Part shown: positions 6,972 through 13,848 of the stretch, one piece after another | Position numbering within the stretch: position 1 is the stretch's first letter | Layout: each line of letters begins with the position of its first letter | NCBI RefSeq assembly: GCF_947253055.1 | Contig: NZ_CAMXYE010000033.1 | Span: 1-14,312 of the forward strand | Reading direction: 5' to 3' | Origin: an uncultured Arcanobacterium sp. | Lineage (GTDB): Bacteria > Actinomycetota > Actinomycetes > Actinomycetales > Actinomycetaceae | Length of the DNA: 14,312 bases | Program-made: the position numbers and the translations under genes | The notes under the pieces: generated by a model | The model's input: the letters and a program-made list of their open reading frames with translations, nothing else | What the model was told of the DNA's origin: nothing | Database searches by the model: none

Positions 6972-8453
6972 TTAATTTTGGCACTTATTTTCCAGATGCT
7001 GCACTAATGTGCGAAGCATTATGCCGGTAGCTCCGGCTGGTGTATAACCATAAGCACTTTCATTATTGAAGGCCGGCCCGGCAATATCTATATGTGCCCA
7101 CGGCGTATTCCCTACAAAGTTTTGCAAGAAGAGCCCAGCCACGAGCATTCCCCCGGGGCGCTTTCCGGAGTTTTTCATATCAGCTATGCGGCTGTGCAGT
7201 CCGGTGGCTAAATGTGCGGGTAAAGGCATTTCCCAAGCGGCTTCTCCCGCCGTATCGGCAGCTTGGCGCACGGCTTTTCGAATTTCCGAAGTGCCCATAA
7301 TGCCACTGAGGCGTTCACCCAGCGCCACCACAGCTGCACCGGTGAGAGTGGCAATATCTATTACTTCATCCGGTTCTTCTGCACAGGCCATAAGAAGACC
7401 ATCTGCTAGTACTAAACGCCCTTCTGCATCGGTATTATTTATCTCTACCGATTTCCCATTGCGGTAGGTGATTACGTCATCAGGGCGAATAGAAGAGGCC
7501 GAAACCATATTTTCCGCCAAGCACAACCACGCCGTCACGCGAATAGGCAAATTCAAACGCGCCGCACTAAGTGTAGCTGCCAAGACGGTGGCTGCGCCCG
7601 TCATATCCGTCTTCATATCCACCATAGAAGTAGGTGGCTTCAGAGAATAACCGCCACTGTCGAAAGTAATTCCTTTCCCTACCAAGGCGATAGAATAATT
7701 GGCTTGCGCCGGTGCCCATTCCACGCGTACCAGGCGCGGCGGCGTGGCAGATCCCGCACCTACCGCTGCTATTCCGGCAAGTTGTTCCTTAGCTAAATCA
7801 GCTCCTGCGAATACCTTTGCTTGGCAACCATACTTTGCCGCTTCCGCTACCGCGATATCTGCTAAATCTTGCGGATTCAAATCGCGCGCCGGCGTATTTA
7901 CTAGATCGCGTACTTGGTATACTGCCTGTGCAATCAGCTGTGCTTTGGCAATAATTTTTTCTGGATTTTCCACCGCAGAGAGCACGATAATTCTTTCTAA
8001 CTGTGCCTTCTTTGCTTGCCGATAGGAAGTAAATTGATAGGCGCCCAGCAGTGCACCTTCTAAAATAGCTTGCAGCTGATCTGCGCGATTGTGGGGAAGC
8101 GCAATCACTACGGGGGAAATAGTGGCGTCTTTTTCTTGGTATTTGCTGAGTGCCTTTTGCCCCGCGCGGATAGCGGCTCCGGCAGCTTGGCGGAGCGCAT
8201 CTGAGTCAGTTTCGGTTAAGCCAGAAGCGATTAAGGGATAGCGCGAATCGAGCGGAGAAGGAATAAGGCAACTCTCTCCGAGAGTACAATCTGCGCCCAC
8301 AGCGGTAAGGGAAGAAGAGAGTTGCGTTAAAAATGTGGAATCTGGGATATTACTCAGCACCTGAATCTGGTGAGAATCTTTTTCCTCTTTTATGCCGACG
8401 GCGAGCGGAGCTGCCAGAGAATCTAATTTTTCCACTACTTCTATACTGACCAT
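6972..8453 (-). CDS. pepA: Leucyl aminopeptidase, M17 family
   Basis: This cytosolic two-metal hexameric aminopeptidase removes N-terminal residues from peptides. The 493-residue protein has a variable N-terminal domain (about 1-165) and the catalytic M17 domain. All expected ligands and catalytic residues are visible: Lys260 and Asp265 in VGKGITFDSGG, catalytic Lys272, Asp283 in MKTDMTGAA, and Asp342, Glu344 and Arg346 in NTDAEGRLVLADG. These fit E. coli PepA numbering with a constant offset of 10. The ATG at 8453 follows GAGAGGG at a good distance. It lies 58 bp after the DUF3043 gene and is probably cotranscribed with it. It converges on the small gene ending at 6953. In E. coli PepA also binds DNA in site-specific recombination, but nothing here suggests that role. 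Confidence 0.96.
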   Translation of the reverse strand: MVSIEVVEKLDSLAAPLAVGIKEEKDSHQIQVLSNIPDSTFLTQLSSSLTAVGADCTLGESCLIPSPLDSRYPLIASGLTETDSDALRQAAGAAIRAGQKALSKYQEKDATISPVVIALPHNRADQLQAILEGALLGAYQFTSYRQAKKAQLERIIVLSAVENPEKIIAKAQLIAQAVYQVRDLVNTPARDLNPQDLADIAVAEAAKYGCQAKVFAGADLAKEQLAGIAAVGAGSATPPRLVRVEWAPAQANYSIALVGKGITFDSGGYSLKPPTSMVDMKTDMTGAATVLAATLSAARLNLPIRVTAWLCLAENMVSASSIRPDDVITYRNGKSVEINNTDAEGRLVLADGLLMACAEEPDEVIDIATLTGAAVVALGERLSGIMGTSEIRKAVRQAADTAGEAAWEMPLPAHLATGLHSRIADMKNSGKRPGGMLVAGLFLQNFVGNTPWAHIDIAGPAFNNESAYGYTPAGATGIMLRTLVQHLENKCQN

Positions 8454-8511
8454 TATCTTTTCCCTCTCTCAAAAATTGCTCGCCGCTCGTTTCCTCTCCG
8501 AAGAGGCCGGT

Positions 8512-9198
8512 CTATTTCTTCTTCTTATACGCACGTTGCGCGCGATAGGCGGCCTTTATATCATTCCAGCTCACTCCTTCTGGAAATTCTCCGCGTTTTA
8601 CTTGCGGAGAGGGGAGGCGCCAGCGGCGAAAATAAAAGCCGCGGCCAAACATTTGCATTAGATAACCGCGCGGCACATCGGCAAATCCGAAATGATAGCC
8701 AGCGAGTAATTTTGCCAGTTTTGCCACTATGAAAGAATGCAGGCCCATCAGAATGAAAAGTGCGTAGAGCAGAGGCACGCTGTAGCGCGAAATTTGTGGT
8801 AAGCGCACTTGCAAAAACATTAAGGGCAACATGAGCAGAATCGCAATCGGCATAAACATAGCCGAAATAGGAGCGGAGGCATCTACGAAATCTCGACCCC
8901 ACCGGCGAATTTTTCCTTTATGCTGCGGCGGCATATGCGTCTCATCGCCGCTGCGCATAGCTTGCTGCTGGCGCTGATAGAGTTCGTCATTTTTTCGGCG
9001 GTTTTCTTGCTTCCAGGCTTTCTTTTCGCTGCGGCTCATCCGGCGCCGATCTGCTACGATTGGGCGACGATTACGAGCTTCTACGTCTCTCCGCTTGGGA
9101 GTAGGCACACCTTTGGGTGGGGTATAGCCTCCCGCGAGCTTCTGCGGGGTCTTTTCTGCTTCTTTTTCTGGGGCAGATTCCTTCTTTTTGAATATCAA
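8512..9198 (-). CDS. DUF3043 family membrane protein
   Basis: This is a 228-residue member of the actinobacterial DUF3043 family, function unknown. A long, very basic cytosolic N-terminus includes the family phrase PTPKRRDVEARNRRP (32-46) and an Arg/Lys/Gln-rich helix (52-80), followed by RRWGRDFVDA (98-107). Two membrane helices follow at about 111-130 and 140-160, then a basic tail ending in KKKK. The start is TTG at 9198 with AAAGGA seven bases upstream; the nearby ATG in another frame stops almost at once. It is the first gene of a two-gene unit with pepA and is divergent from the M20 peptidase. A possible minus-strand promoter has TAGAAT at 9235-9240 but only a poorly spaced -35. No catalytic motif is visible; the basic tail suggests nucleic-acid or phospholipid contact (inference). 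Confidence 0.9.
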   Translation of the reverse strand: MIFKKKESAPEKEAEKTPQKLAGGYTPPKGVPTPKRRDVEARNRRPIVADRRRMSRSEKKAWKQENRRKNDELYQRQQQAMRSGDETHMPPQHKGKIRRWGRDFVDASAPISAMFMPIAILLMLPLMFLQVRLPQISRYSVPLLYALFILMGLHSFIVAKLAKLLAGYHFGFADVPRGYLMQMFGRGFYFRRWRLPSPQVKRGEFPEGVSWNDIKAAYRAQRAYKKKK

Positions 9199-9244
9199 GA
9201 AAACATCCTTTACTCGCTAAACAGCAGCTCCCTTATTCTAGCTA

Positions 9245-9254
9245 ATTCCGGAAT
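9245..9254. promoter_or_regulatory. Perfect 10-bp palindrome between DUF3043 and the M20 peptidase
   Basis: ATTCCGGAAT is a perfect 10-bp palindrome in the 118-bp divergent gap, immediately upstream of the candidate leftward -10 box TAGAAT (9235-9240). A short palindrome in this place could be an operator, but ten bases alone are weak evidence. Confidence 0.22.
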
Positions 9255-9304
9255 AAAATACGTAACCGGGATTATTAGCCTGGGCGGCCTGAGAAATTCT
9301 GCTT

Positions 9305-9316
9305 TAGAATGGAAAT
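9305..9316 (+). promoter_or_regulatory. -10 box for a probable leaderless transcript of the M20 peptidase
   Basis: TAGAAT at 9305-9310 is followed by six bases and then the ATG at 9317. This spacing puts the transcription start on the A of the start codon. There is no good Shine-Dalgarno sequence before this gene (only GGAAAT directly against the ATG) and no convincing -35 box. This pattern is well known for leaderless mRNAs in actinobacteria. Confidence 0.5.
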
Positions 9317-10660
9317 ATGAATATAGATGAAGTGACTTTGCAAGTGAAAAATAATTTTTCTAAATGGCAAAGTAAATTAGTAGATTTGGTGGCGATTCCC
9401 TCTATCTCGGTAGATTCTTTTGATCAATCTACCTTGCAGCGTTCGGCAAAGTGGATTGCGGCAGAAGCAGAAAAACTGGGGCTTTCGGCGCAGATAATAA
9501 ACTTAGAGACCGATTCTGGTAAAAAAGGGCGGCCAGCTATTTTGGCGCAGCGCCCGGCGGCACCGGGGAAACCGACGGTACTGCTCTATGCCCATCACGA
9601 TGTACAACCCACCGGCGATTTAGAGCTCTGGAATACGCAACCTTTTCAAGCTGTAGAAAAAGATGGCCGGCTATTTGGGCGGGGCGCAGCTGACGATAAA
9701 GCGGGGGTAGTCCTGCATCTAGCGGCAATTGAAGCGGCCCATCCCGGAGTGGGAATTACGCTTTTCGTAGAGGGAGAAGAAGAGGTAGGTTCGCCAACTT
9801 TCGTCGATTTCCTCCATACCTATAAAAAAGAATTACAAGCTGATGTGATAGTCGTAGCTGATTCTAATAATTGGCAGGTAGGTATTCCTTCTCTCACTAC
9901 CTCGCTCCGTGGAGTAGTGCAGATGAGTGCGCGGGTAGCAGTGTTGGACCACCCGGTACATTCGGGAATGTATTCCGGGCCGGTAATTGATGCGGTCACC
10001 GTGGCCGCTCGGCTTATTGCTACTTTTCATGACGAAGCTGGGAATATCGCTGTGGAGGGCTTAGCTCAATCTGATACTGCCACCGTTGATTATGAAGAAG
10101 AAGTGCTTCGCAAAGATACCGGTATTTTGGATGGAGTAGAGTTTGCTGGCAGTGGTTCGCTCACTTCGCGGCTCTGGACTAAACCGACTATTTCGGTAAT
10201 CGGCATGGACGTAACTCCGAATGAAGTAGCTTCTAATACGCTGATTCCGCAGGTGGAATTCACTCTTTCGCTGCGAGTAGCTCCGGGGCAAGATCCGCGG
10301 GCAGCGGCGGCGGCTTTAGAAGAGCATATGCGCACGCATGTGCCTTTTGGAGCGCATATTGATGTGCGGGTAAATGAATGCGGCCCTTCTTTTATTGCTG
10401 ATACCGATTCTCCGGCGAACGAAATGGCTCATTGGGCTCTGCATGAGGCCTGGGGAGTGGAGCCGATAAATATGGGTATTGGGGGTTCGATACCTTTTAT
10501 TTCGGATTTAGCTGAGCTATTCCCAAATGCGGAAATTTTGGTGACGGGGGTAGAAGATCCAGATTCGCGCGCCCACTCCGCCAATGAATCTTTGCATCTA
10601 GGTGATTGGCAGAAAGCGATTACAGCCGAAGCACTATTGCTTTCTAAGCTCGGGGAGTAA
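9317..10660 (+). CDS. M20 family metallopeptidase (dipeptidase)
   Basis: This 447-residue two-zinc cytosolic peptidase resembles the M20 dipeptidases annotated in actinomycetes. Metal and catalytic residues are all present: His93 and Asp95 in YAHHDVQP, bridging Asp126 in GRGAADDKAG, the catalytic base and metal glutamates 155-156 in EGEEEVGS, Asp182 in VVADSN, and His420 in SRAHSANE. The lid/dimerisation domain begins near 195 and contains HPVHSGMYSG with the conserved His215. It is active-looking and full length. It probably heads a two-gene unit with the glycerate-kinase-like gene 28 bp downstream. The ATG at 9317 is supported by the leaderless promoter spacing rather than by a ribosome site. 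The substrate could be dipeptides or acylated amino acids. Confidence 0.92.
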   Translation: MNIDEVTLQVKNNFSKWQSKLVDLVAIPSISVDSFDQSTLQRSAKWIAAEAEKLGLSAQIINLETDSGKKGRPAILAQRPAAPGKPTVLLYAHHDVQPTGDLELWNTQPFQAVEKDGRLFGRGAADDKAGVVLHLAAIEAAHPGVGITLFVEGEEEVGSPTFVDFLHTYKKELQADVIVVADSNNWQVGIPSLTTSLRGVVQMSARVAVLDHPVHSGMYSGPVIDAVTVAARLIATFHDEAGNIAVEGLAQSDTATVDYEEEVLRKDTGILDGVEFAGSGSLTSRLWTKPTISVIGMDVTPNEVASNTLIPQVEFTLSLRVAPGQDPRAAAAALEEHMRTHVPFGAHIDVRVNECGPSFIADTDSPANEMAHWALHEAWGVEPINMGIGGSIPFISDLAELFPNAEILVTGVEDPDSRAHSANESLHLGDWQKAITAEALLLSKLGE

Positions 10661-10688
10661 AATCCCTGCTCGGCTGCGGAAATAGTCG

Positions 10689-11852
10689 ATGAATATCTTA
10701 TTACTGAGCCTACCGCTGCCCGGTTTGACTGGGCAGCAAGTAGCCGATATTGCGCAGACAGCTTGGAAAGAAGTGCGCCCAGAGGATACTCTGCAAATTT
10801 TCCTTTTCACGGAAGGAAGTCCGCTTCCAGGCGTGGGGAGTGGACTAGCGGAGGTATACGAAGCGGTGGCGGGGGAAATTACTCCGCTCCCGCTTCCATA
10901 TCCCGCTTTTTCGGTGGCGCAGGGTCGGCATGCGGTAATAGATTGCGCCACCACCCACAGCTGGTATGGCCAAAAATCTTTGACTGGCTCCACTGCTGAC
11001 CTAGGAAAAGCTGTACAAACTTTGCCGGAGTTCGGAGTGGAGAGTCTACATCTGCACTTACCGCGCTTCATGGCGCCTACGGATTTAGGGAAAGGATTTT
11101 TAGGCAGTTTTTGCGTATCTAAAGAAAACAATTTAGCTGGCAGCTATCTGGCACTGCGCCGCACCTTACAAGAGCTGCAGGCGGTAATTACCTTTGATAC
11201 GCCGCAAGTGCTGGACGGTATTTCGGGTATGGCGCGCAGCTGGATGCACTACGGTATCCCCGGAGAAGAAGCGCAAGATTTTTCGCGGCAAGTCGGGGAG
11301 TGGGTGCATAAAATAGGGAAAATAGCCGATCACTACTATCCAGATTTGCTCAGCGCTCAAAGCGTGGAAAGCCGCGAATCCAATTTTTCTATCCACTCGG
11401 AAAGTTCTCCGCTTTCTGCGCGCTCTGCCCATTCTGTTAATTCAGGTGTAGGCGGTGGAATAGGATTCTTAGGCGCTCTCTGCGATATTCCCTGTTGGCC
11501 GCTAGGTGAATATTTATATACAGCTCATATCGGAGTGGAATTGCAGGAAGCTATGGCCACTGCTGATTTAGTGGCCTATATCGGGGGAAATATAGCAGCC
11601 GATTTTCCGGCCGGTTTACGCCAGATTGCGCAGGTGGCAACCCAGCGTGCTATTGCTTGCCTCGTGCTCACGGATTTTTCTACTCTGCGCCGGGGAGATA
11701 TTCCGCAATACGGGCTAGCCGGCTGCTATGAGCTGCATCCAGAAGCCGCTTTTTTACCGCTACCGCAGTATATGCAGTTTCCAACTGTGCAGGTTACTCC
11801 GGCCCAATTAGAGCAGGCGGTGCAGCGTTTAGCGCACACTTGGGGCTGGTGA
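10689..11852 (+). CDS. Glycerate-kinase-fold protein lacking the catalytic signatures (probable pseudoenzyme)
   Basis: This 387-residue protein keeps the plan of the GlxK/GarK glycerate kinases. The N-terminal strand and helix GLTGQQVADIAQTAWKEVRP match the family start; GSTADLGKAVQTLPEFGVE (100-118) matches the helix before the GGSATNDGG loop; TFDTPQVLDGISGMARSW (168-185) matches CDV-NPLLG--GA; and SGVGGGIGFLGAL (252-264) matches the GAAGG(L/M)G turn. Yet the usual motifs are replaced: DSFKG by LPLPG (8-12), DGGEG by TEGSP (41-45), GGSATNDGG by a segment around PRFMAPTDLG (125-134), PQKGA by IPGEEA, and GEGR-D by IGGNIAAD (298-305). A serine-rich insert occupies about 222-252. The frame is intact, so it is not an obvious pseudogene. 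It lies between the M20 peptidase and erpA. I recall glycerate-kinase homologues beside hesB/erpA in other actinobacteria. Alignment is by eye. Confidence 0.7.
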   Translation: MNILLLSLPLPGLTGQQVADIAQTAWKEVRPEDTLQIFLFTEGSPLPGVGSGLAEVYEAVAGEITPLPLPYPAFSVAQGRHAVIDCATTHSWYGQKSLTGSTADLGKAVQTLPEFGVESLHLHLPRFMAPTDLGKGFLGSFCVSKENNLAGSYLALRRTLQELQAVITFDTPQVLDGISGMARSWMHYGIPGEEAQDFSRQVGEWVHKIGKIADHYYPDLLSAQSVESRESNFSIHSESSPLSARSAHSVNSGVGGGIGFLGALCDIPCWPLGEYLYTAHIGVELQEAMATADLVAYIGGNIAADFPAGLRQIAQVATQRAIACLVLTDFSTLRRGDIPQYGLAGCYELHPEAAFLPLPQYMQFPTVQVTPAQLEQAVQRLAHTWGW

Positions 11853-11861
11853 TACTCAGGG

Positions 11862-11891
11862 TTGGCGCACTCTTTAGGAAAAGACTAAAGT
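11862..11891 (+). promoter_or_regulatory. Candidate promoter with inverted repeat upstream of erpA
   Basis: TTGGCG (11862-11867) and TAAAGT (11886-11891) are 18 bp apart. CTTTAG (11872-11877) and CTAAAG (11885-11890) form a perfect 6-bp inverted repeat with a 7-bp loop that overlaps the -10 box. A run of five Ts follows (11894-11899), so the same hairpin could instead be a weak terminator for the upstream gene. The leader would be about 38 nt and include the erpA ribosome site. Confidence 0.38.
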
Positions 11892-11935
11892 AACTTTTTA
11901 GGACTGCCTGCTAAAAATATAAGAGAGGAAATTAA

Positions 11936-12286
11936 ATGAGCGATAAGCAAGAACCAGCTACGCATGGAGTATTACTTACTGAGGCGGCGGCTGCGAAAGT
12001 GAAATCTTTATTAGAGCAGGAAGGCCGGGATGATTTGCGTTTGCGTGTATCTGTGCAACCCGGGGGATGCTCGGGGCTTATTTATCAGCTTTATTTTGAC
12101 GAGCGCCTTTTAGAGGGAGATTTACTTCGCGAATTTTCGGGGGTAGAAGTTGTGGTAGATGAGATGTCGGCGCCTTATTTAGATGGCGCTACGGTCGATT
12201 TCGCTGATACGATTGAGCGGCAAGGATTCACTATTGACAATCCAAATGCGGTAGGCACCTGCGCATGTGGAGAATCTTTTCACTGA
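11936..12286 (+). CDS. erpA: A-type iron-sulfur cluster carrier (HesB/IscA/ErpA)
   Basis: This 116-residue A-type carrier accepts Fe-S clusters and delivers them to apo-enzymes. The three conserved cysteines are present: Cys45 in QPGGCSGL and Cys109 and Cys111 in the C-terminal GTCACGESF. The core beta fold includes VLLTEAAAAKVKSLL (12-26) and LRLRVSV before the first cysteine. Family-typical segments DEMSAPYLDGATVDF and FTIDNPNA lie between. The ATG at 11936 is preceded by GAGAGGAA at a normal distance. It is 49 bp upstream of the FKBP gene. The single-gene context with no suf or isc genes in view suits an ErpA-like general carrier, but ErpA and IscA cannot be separated by eye. Confidence 0.93.
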   Translation: MSDKQEPATHGVLLTEAAAAKVKSLLEQEGRDDLRLRVSVQPGGCSGLIYQLYFDERLLEGDLLREFSGVEVVVDEMSAPYLDGATVDFADTIERQGFTIDNPNAVGTCACGESFH

Positions 12287-12335
12287 GATATTTCCCAATA
12301 TTTTTTAAGGTAAATCTGCGATTAAGGACAAATTC

Positions 12336-13283
12336 ATGAAGCGTAAAATTACTGCCCTTTTCCTAGTGGGAATTCTAGCCTTTGGCATTGCTGCTTGTAG
12401 CGGCTCCGAATCTGGAAAAGGAAAAGCAGATAAGCTCCCGGCTTGGAACGGCGAAAAATTAGAGTTAGTGGGGAAGGATGCCAGCACAAAGATAAAATTT
12501 CCCGCTACTAAGGCGCCGGAAAAATTAGAGGTGCAGGTGGATAAAGCCGGTGACGGTAAAGAAGTAGCTGCAGATGATTTTGTAATCGCTCATTACGTAG
12601 GGCAAGTTTGGGGTAACGATAAACCTTTCGATTCCTCTTTTGAGCGGGGAGTTCCGAGTGGATTTTCATTAAATCAGGTGATAGCAGGTTGGAAAGACGG
12701 TTTAGCTGGGCAAAAAGTAGGTACACATTTAATGCTTAGCGTGCCGGCTAATTTAGGATATGGTCCGCAGGGTGGAAATAAGAATGCGGGTATCGGGCCG
12801 GAAGATGTAATTTCCTTCTATATAGAAATAATCGATTCTTATGGGCGCAATCAGGCGGGTGAAGCTAATGCAGCCAAAGAAGCTGATATTGCCAAACTTC
12901 CAGTGGAGATTACCGGAGAATTAGGGGCTCCAATAGAGGTGAAAGTAAAATCGGGAATCCCGGAGCCGACTGCCCAGAAAGCTACGGTAATCGCGCGTGG
13001 TAGTGGAAAACCACTCGGAGACAAGAATACTACTGCTTATATTCAGTATGCGATGTCGTTCTGGGATAACTCCAATGGGGAGAGTACCTATGTATCTACT
13101 GGGCCGCAGCCAGTGCAGATTGGTAGTGGAAGCGTATTCGATTCTCTAATCGGAATTCCGATAGGATCGCGAGTGCTCATCGAGAAACCAGCTACTAGTG
13201 ATACTAAATCGCCGACTGCGGGGGCATATGCAGTAGTGGTAGATATTGTGGGGCAGATGGCTGGCCCAGCTCCGCAAGAATAA
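12336..13283 (+). CDS. FKBP-type peptidyl-prolyl isomerase, lipoprotein, with a degenerate second domain
   Basis: This 315-residue exported foldase catalyses cis-trans isomerisation of X-Pro bonds outside the membrane. The signal peptide ends in lipobox GIAAC with Cys21. After a spacer, the FKBP domain spans about 62-168 and keeps the binding-pocket residues equivalent to FKBP12 Tyr26 (Tyr88), Phe36-Asp37 (Phe98-Asp99), Val55-Ile56 (Val115-Ile116), Trp59 (Trp119), Tyr82 (Tyr142) and Phe99 (Phe161). A second stretch (about 196-307) looks like another FKBP fold: KATVIARGSGKPL, AYIQYAMSFWDN, then VFDSLIGIPIGSRVLIEKP where an active domain has VI-GW--GL-G--VG. It lacks the FD pair and the tryptophan, so it is probably not catalytic. 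The start has TAAGGAC upstream. Likely cotranscribed with erpA, though the functional link is unclear. Confidence 0.92.
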   Translation: MKRKITALFLVGILAFGIAACSGSESGKGKADKLPAWNGEKLELVGKDASTKIKFPATKAPEKLEVQVDKAGDGKEVAADDFVIAHYVGQVWGNDKPFDSSFERGVPSGFSLNQVIAGWKDGLAGQKVGTHLMLSVPANLGYGPQGGNKNAGIGPEDVISFYIEIIDSYGRNQAGEANAAKEADIAKLPVEITGELGAPIEVKVKSGIPEPTAQKATVIARGSGKPLGDKNTTAYIQYAMSFWDNSNGESTYVSTGPQPVQIGSGSVFDSLIGIPIGSRVLIEKPATSDTKSPTAGAYAVVVDIVGQMAGPAPQE

Positions 13284-13306
13284 AAGTAAATAGGTGCTGT
13301 GCTCAG

Positions 13307-13335
13307 TAGCTCAAAAATTAGATTATCGCTACACT
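13307..13335 (+). promoter_or_regulatory. Weak candidate promoter upstream of the receiver-like gene
   Basis: TACACT (13330-13335) fits the TANNNT pattern of an actinobacterial -10 box. At 17 bp upstream lies TAGCTC (13307-13312), a poor -35. The leader would be about 32 nt and include the strong ribosome site AGGAGGAAG before 13374. The 90-bp gap has no hairpin strong enough to be a terminator for the FKBP gene. Confidence 0.28.
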
Positions 13336-13373
13336 TAGAGAGAATGCTCTTTAGCTGCTAGGTAGGAGGAAGA

Positions 13374-13799
13374 ATGGCAGAAAGAGAAGAAAAAATTTCC
13401 GCCGAGCCGGGAACCGTCAATGTGATGGTGTATTCCGATAATCGTACGGTGCGGGAAGAAGTAATAGCGGCGATTGGTACCCATCTTGCGAGTGATTTAC
13501 CCGAAATCAATTGGGTAGAAGCGGCTACTTGGCCAGGAGCGGAATTAAAAGTACAAGAGAGAGAAATTTCCCTTTTGATTCTGGACGCCGAAGCGAAGAA
13601 GCTAGGCGGAATCGGATTGGGAAAGAAAGTCCGCGATGAATATGTGCCGGATATGCCTTATATAGTACTCATTGCGCGCCCGCAAGATGAGTGGCTAGCG
13701 CGCTCGGCGGCTCCAAATGCTATTTTGCAGTATCCTATTCAACCGCGGGAGATAAGCCGAGAAGCGGCGCGTATTCTGCGCGAAAAGCTCGCTAAATAG
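13374..13799 (+). CDS. Orphan receiver-like protein, probably non-canonical
   Basis: This 141-residue single-domain protein follows the layout of response-regulator receivers. VNVMVYSDNRTVREEVIAA (15-33) is the first strand and helix, ISLLILDAEAKKLGGIGLGKKV (65-86) carries a candidate phospho-acceptor Asp71, and YIVLIARPQDEWLA (96-109) and AILQYPIQPREI (116-127) stand where strands 4 and 5 occur. However, the acidic pair at the end of strand 1 is reduced to SDN, the Thr/Ser after strand 4 is Ala101, and the invariant lysine of the KP motif is replaced by Tyr120 before Pro121. Phosphorylation switching is therefore doubtful. There is no output domain and no adjacent histidine kinase. I recall similar orphan receivers in actinomycetes. 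AGGAGGAAG gives a strong start at 13374. Confidence 0.72.
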   Translation: MAEREEKISAEPGTVNVMVYSDNRTVREEVIAAIGTHLASDLPEINWVEAATWPGAELKVQEREISLLILDAEAKKLGGIGLGKKVRDEYVPDMPYIVLIARPQDEWLARSAAPNAILQYPIQPREISREAARILREKLAK

Positions 13800-13848
13800 T
13801 TTTTGAAATAGCTAGTAGGACTTTAATAACGAAAAAGAAAGGGAAACC

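Noticed and set aside
6946..6979. Perfect 8-bp inverted repeat AAAATTAA / TTAATTTT between the small gene and pepA
   Set aside because: It arises because both convergent genes end in Asn-TAA after similar codons; the arms are all A/T and would make a very weak terminator.
8493..8506. Short hairpin CCTCT-CCGA-AGAGG between DUF3043 and pepA
   Set aside because: The 5-bp stem is followed by no T tract in either direction, so it is not a credible terminator.
8920..9330. 136-codon plus-strand frame opposite DUF3043 that runs past the M20 start
   Set aside because: It overlaps the basic N-terminus of DUF3043 on the other strand and ends inside the M20 gene; the hydrophobic look comes from complementing Lys/Arg codons.
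10634..11131. 165-codon minus-strand frame opposite the glycerate-kinase-like gene
   Set aside because: The plus-strand frame matches a known fold over its full length; the antisense frame has no motif.
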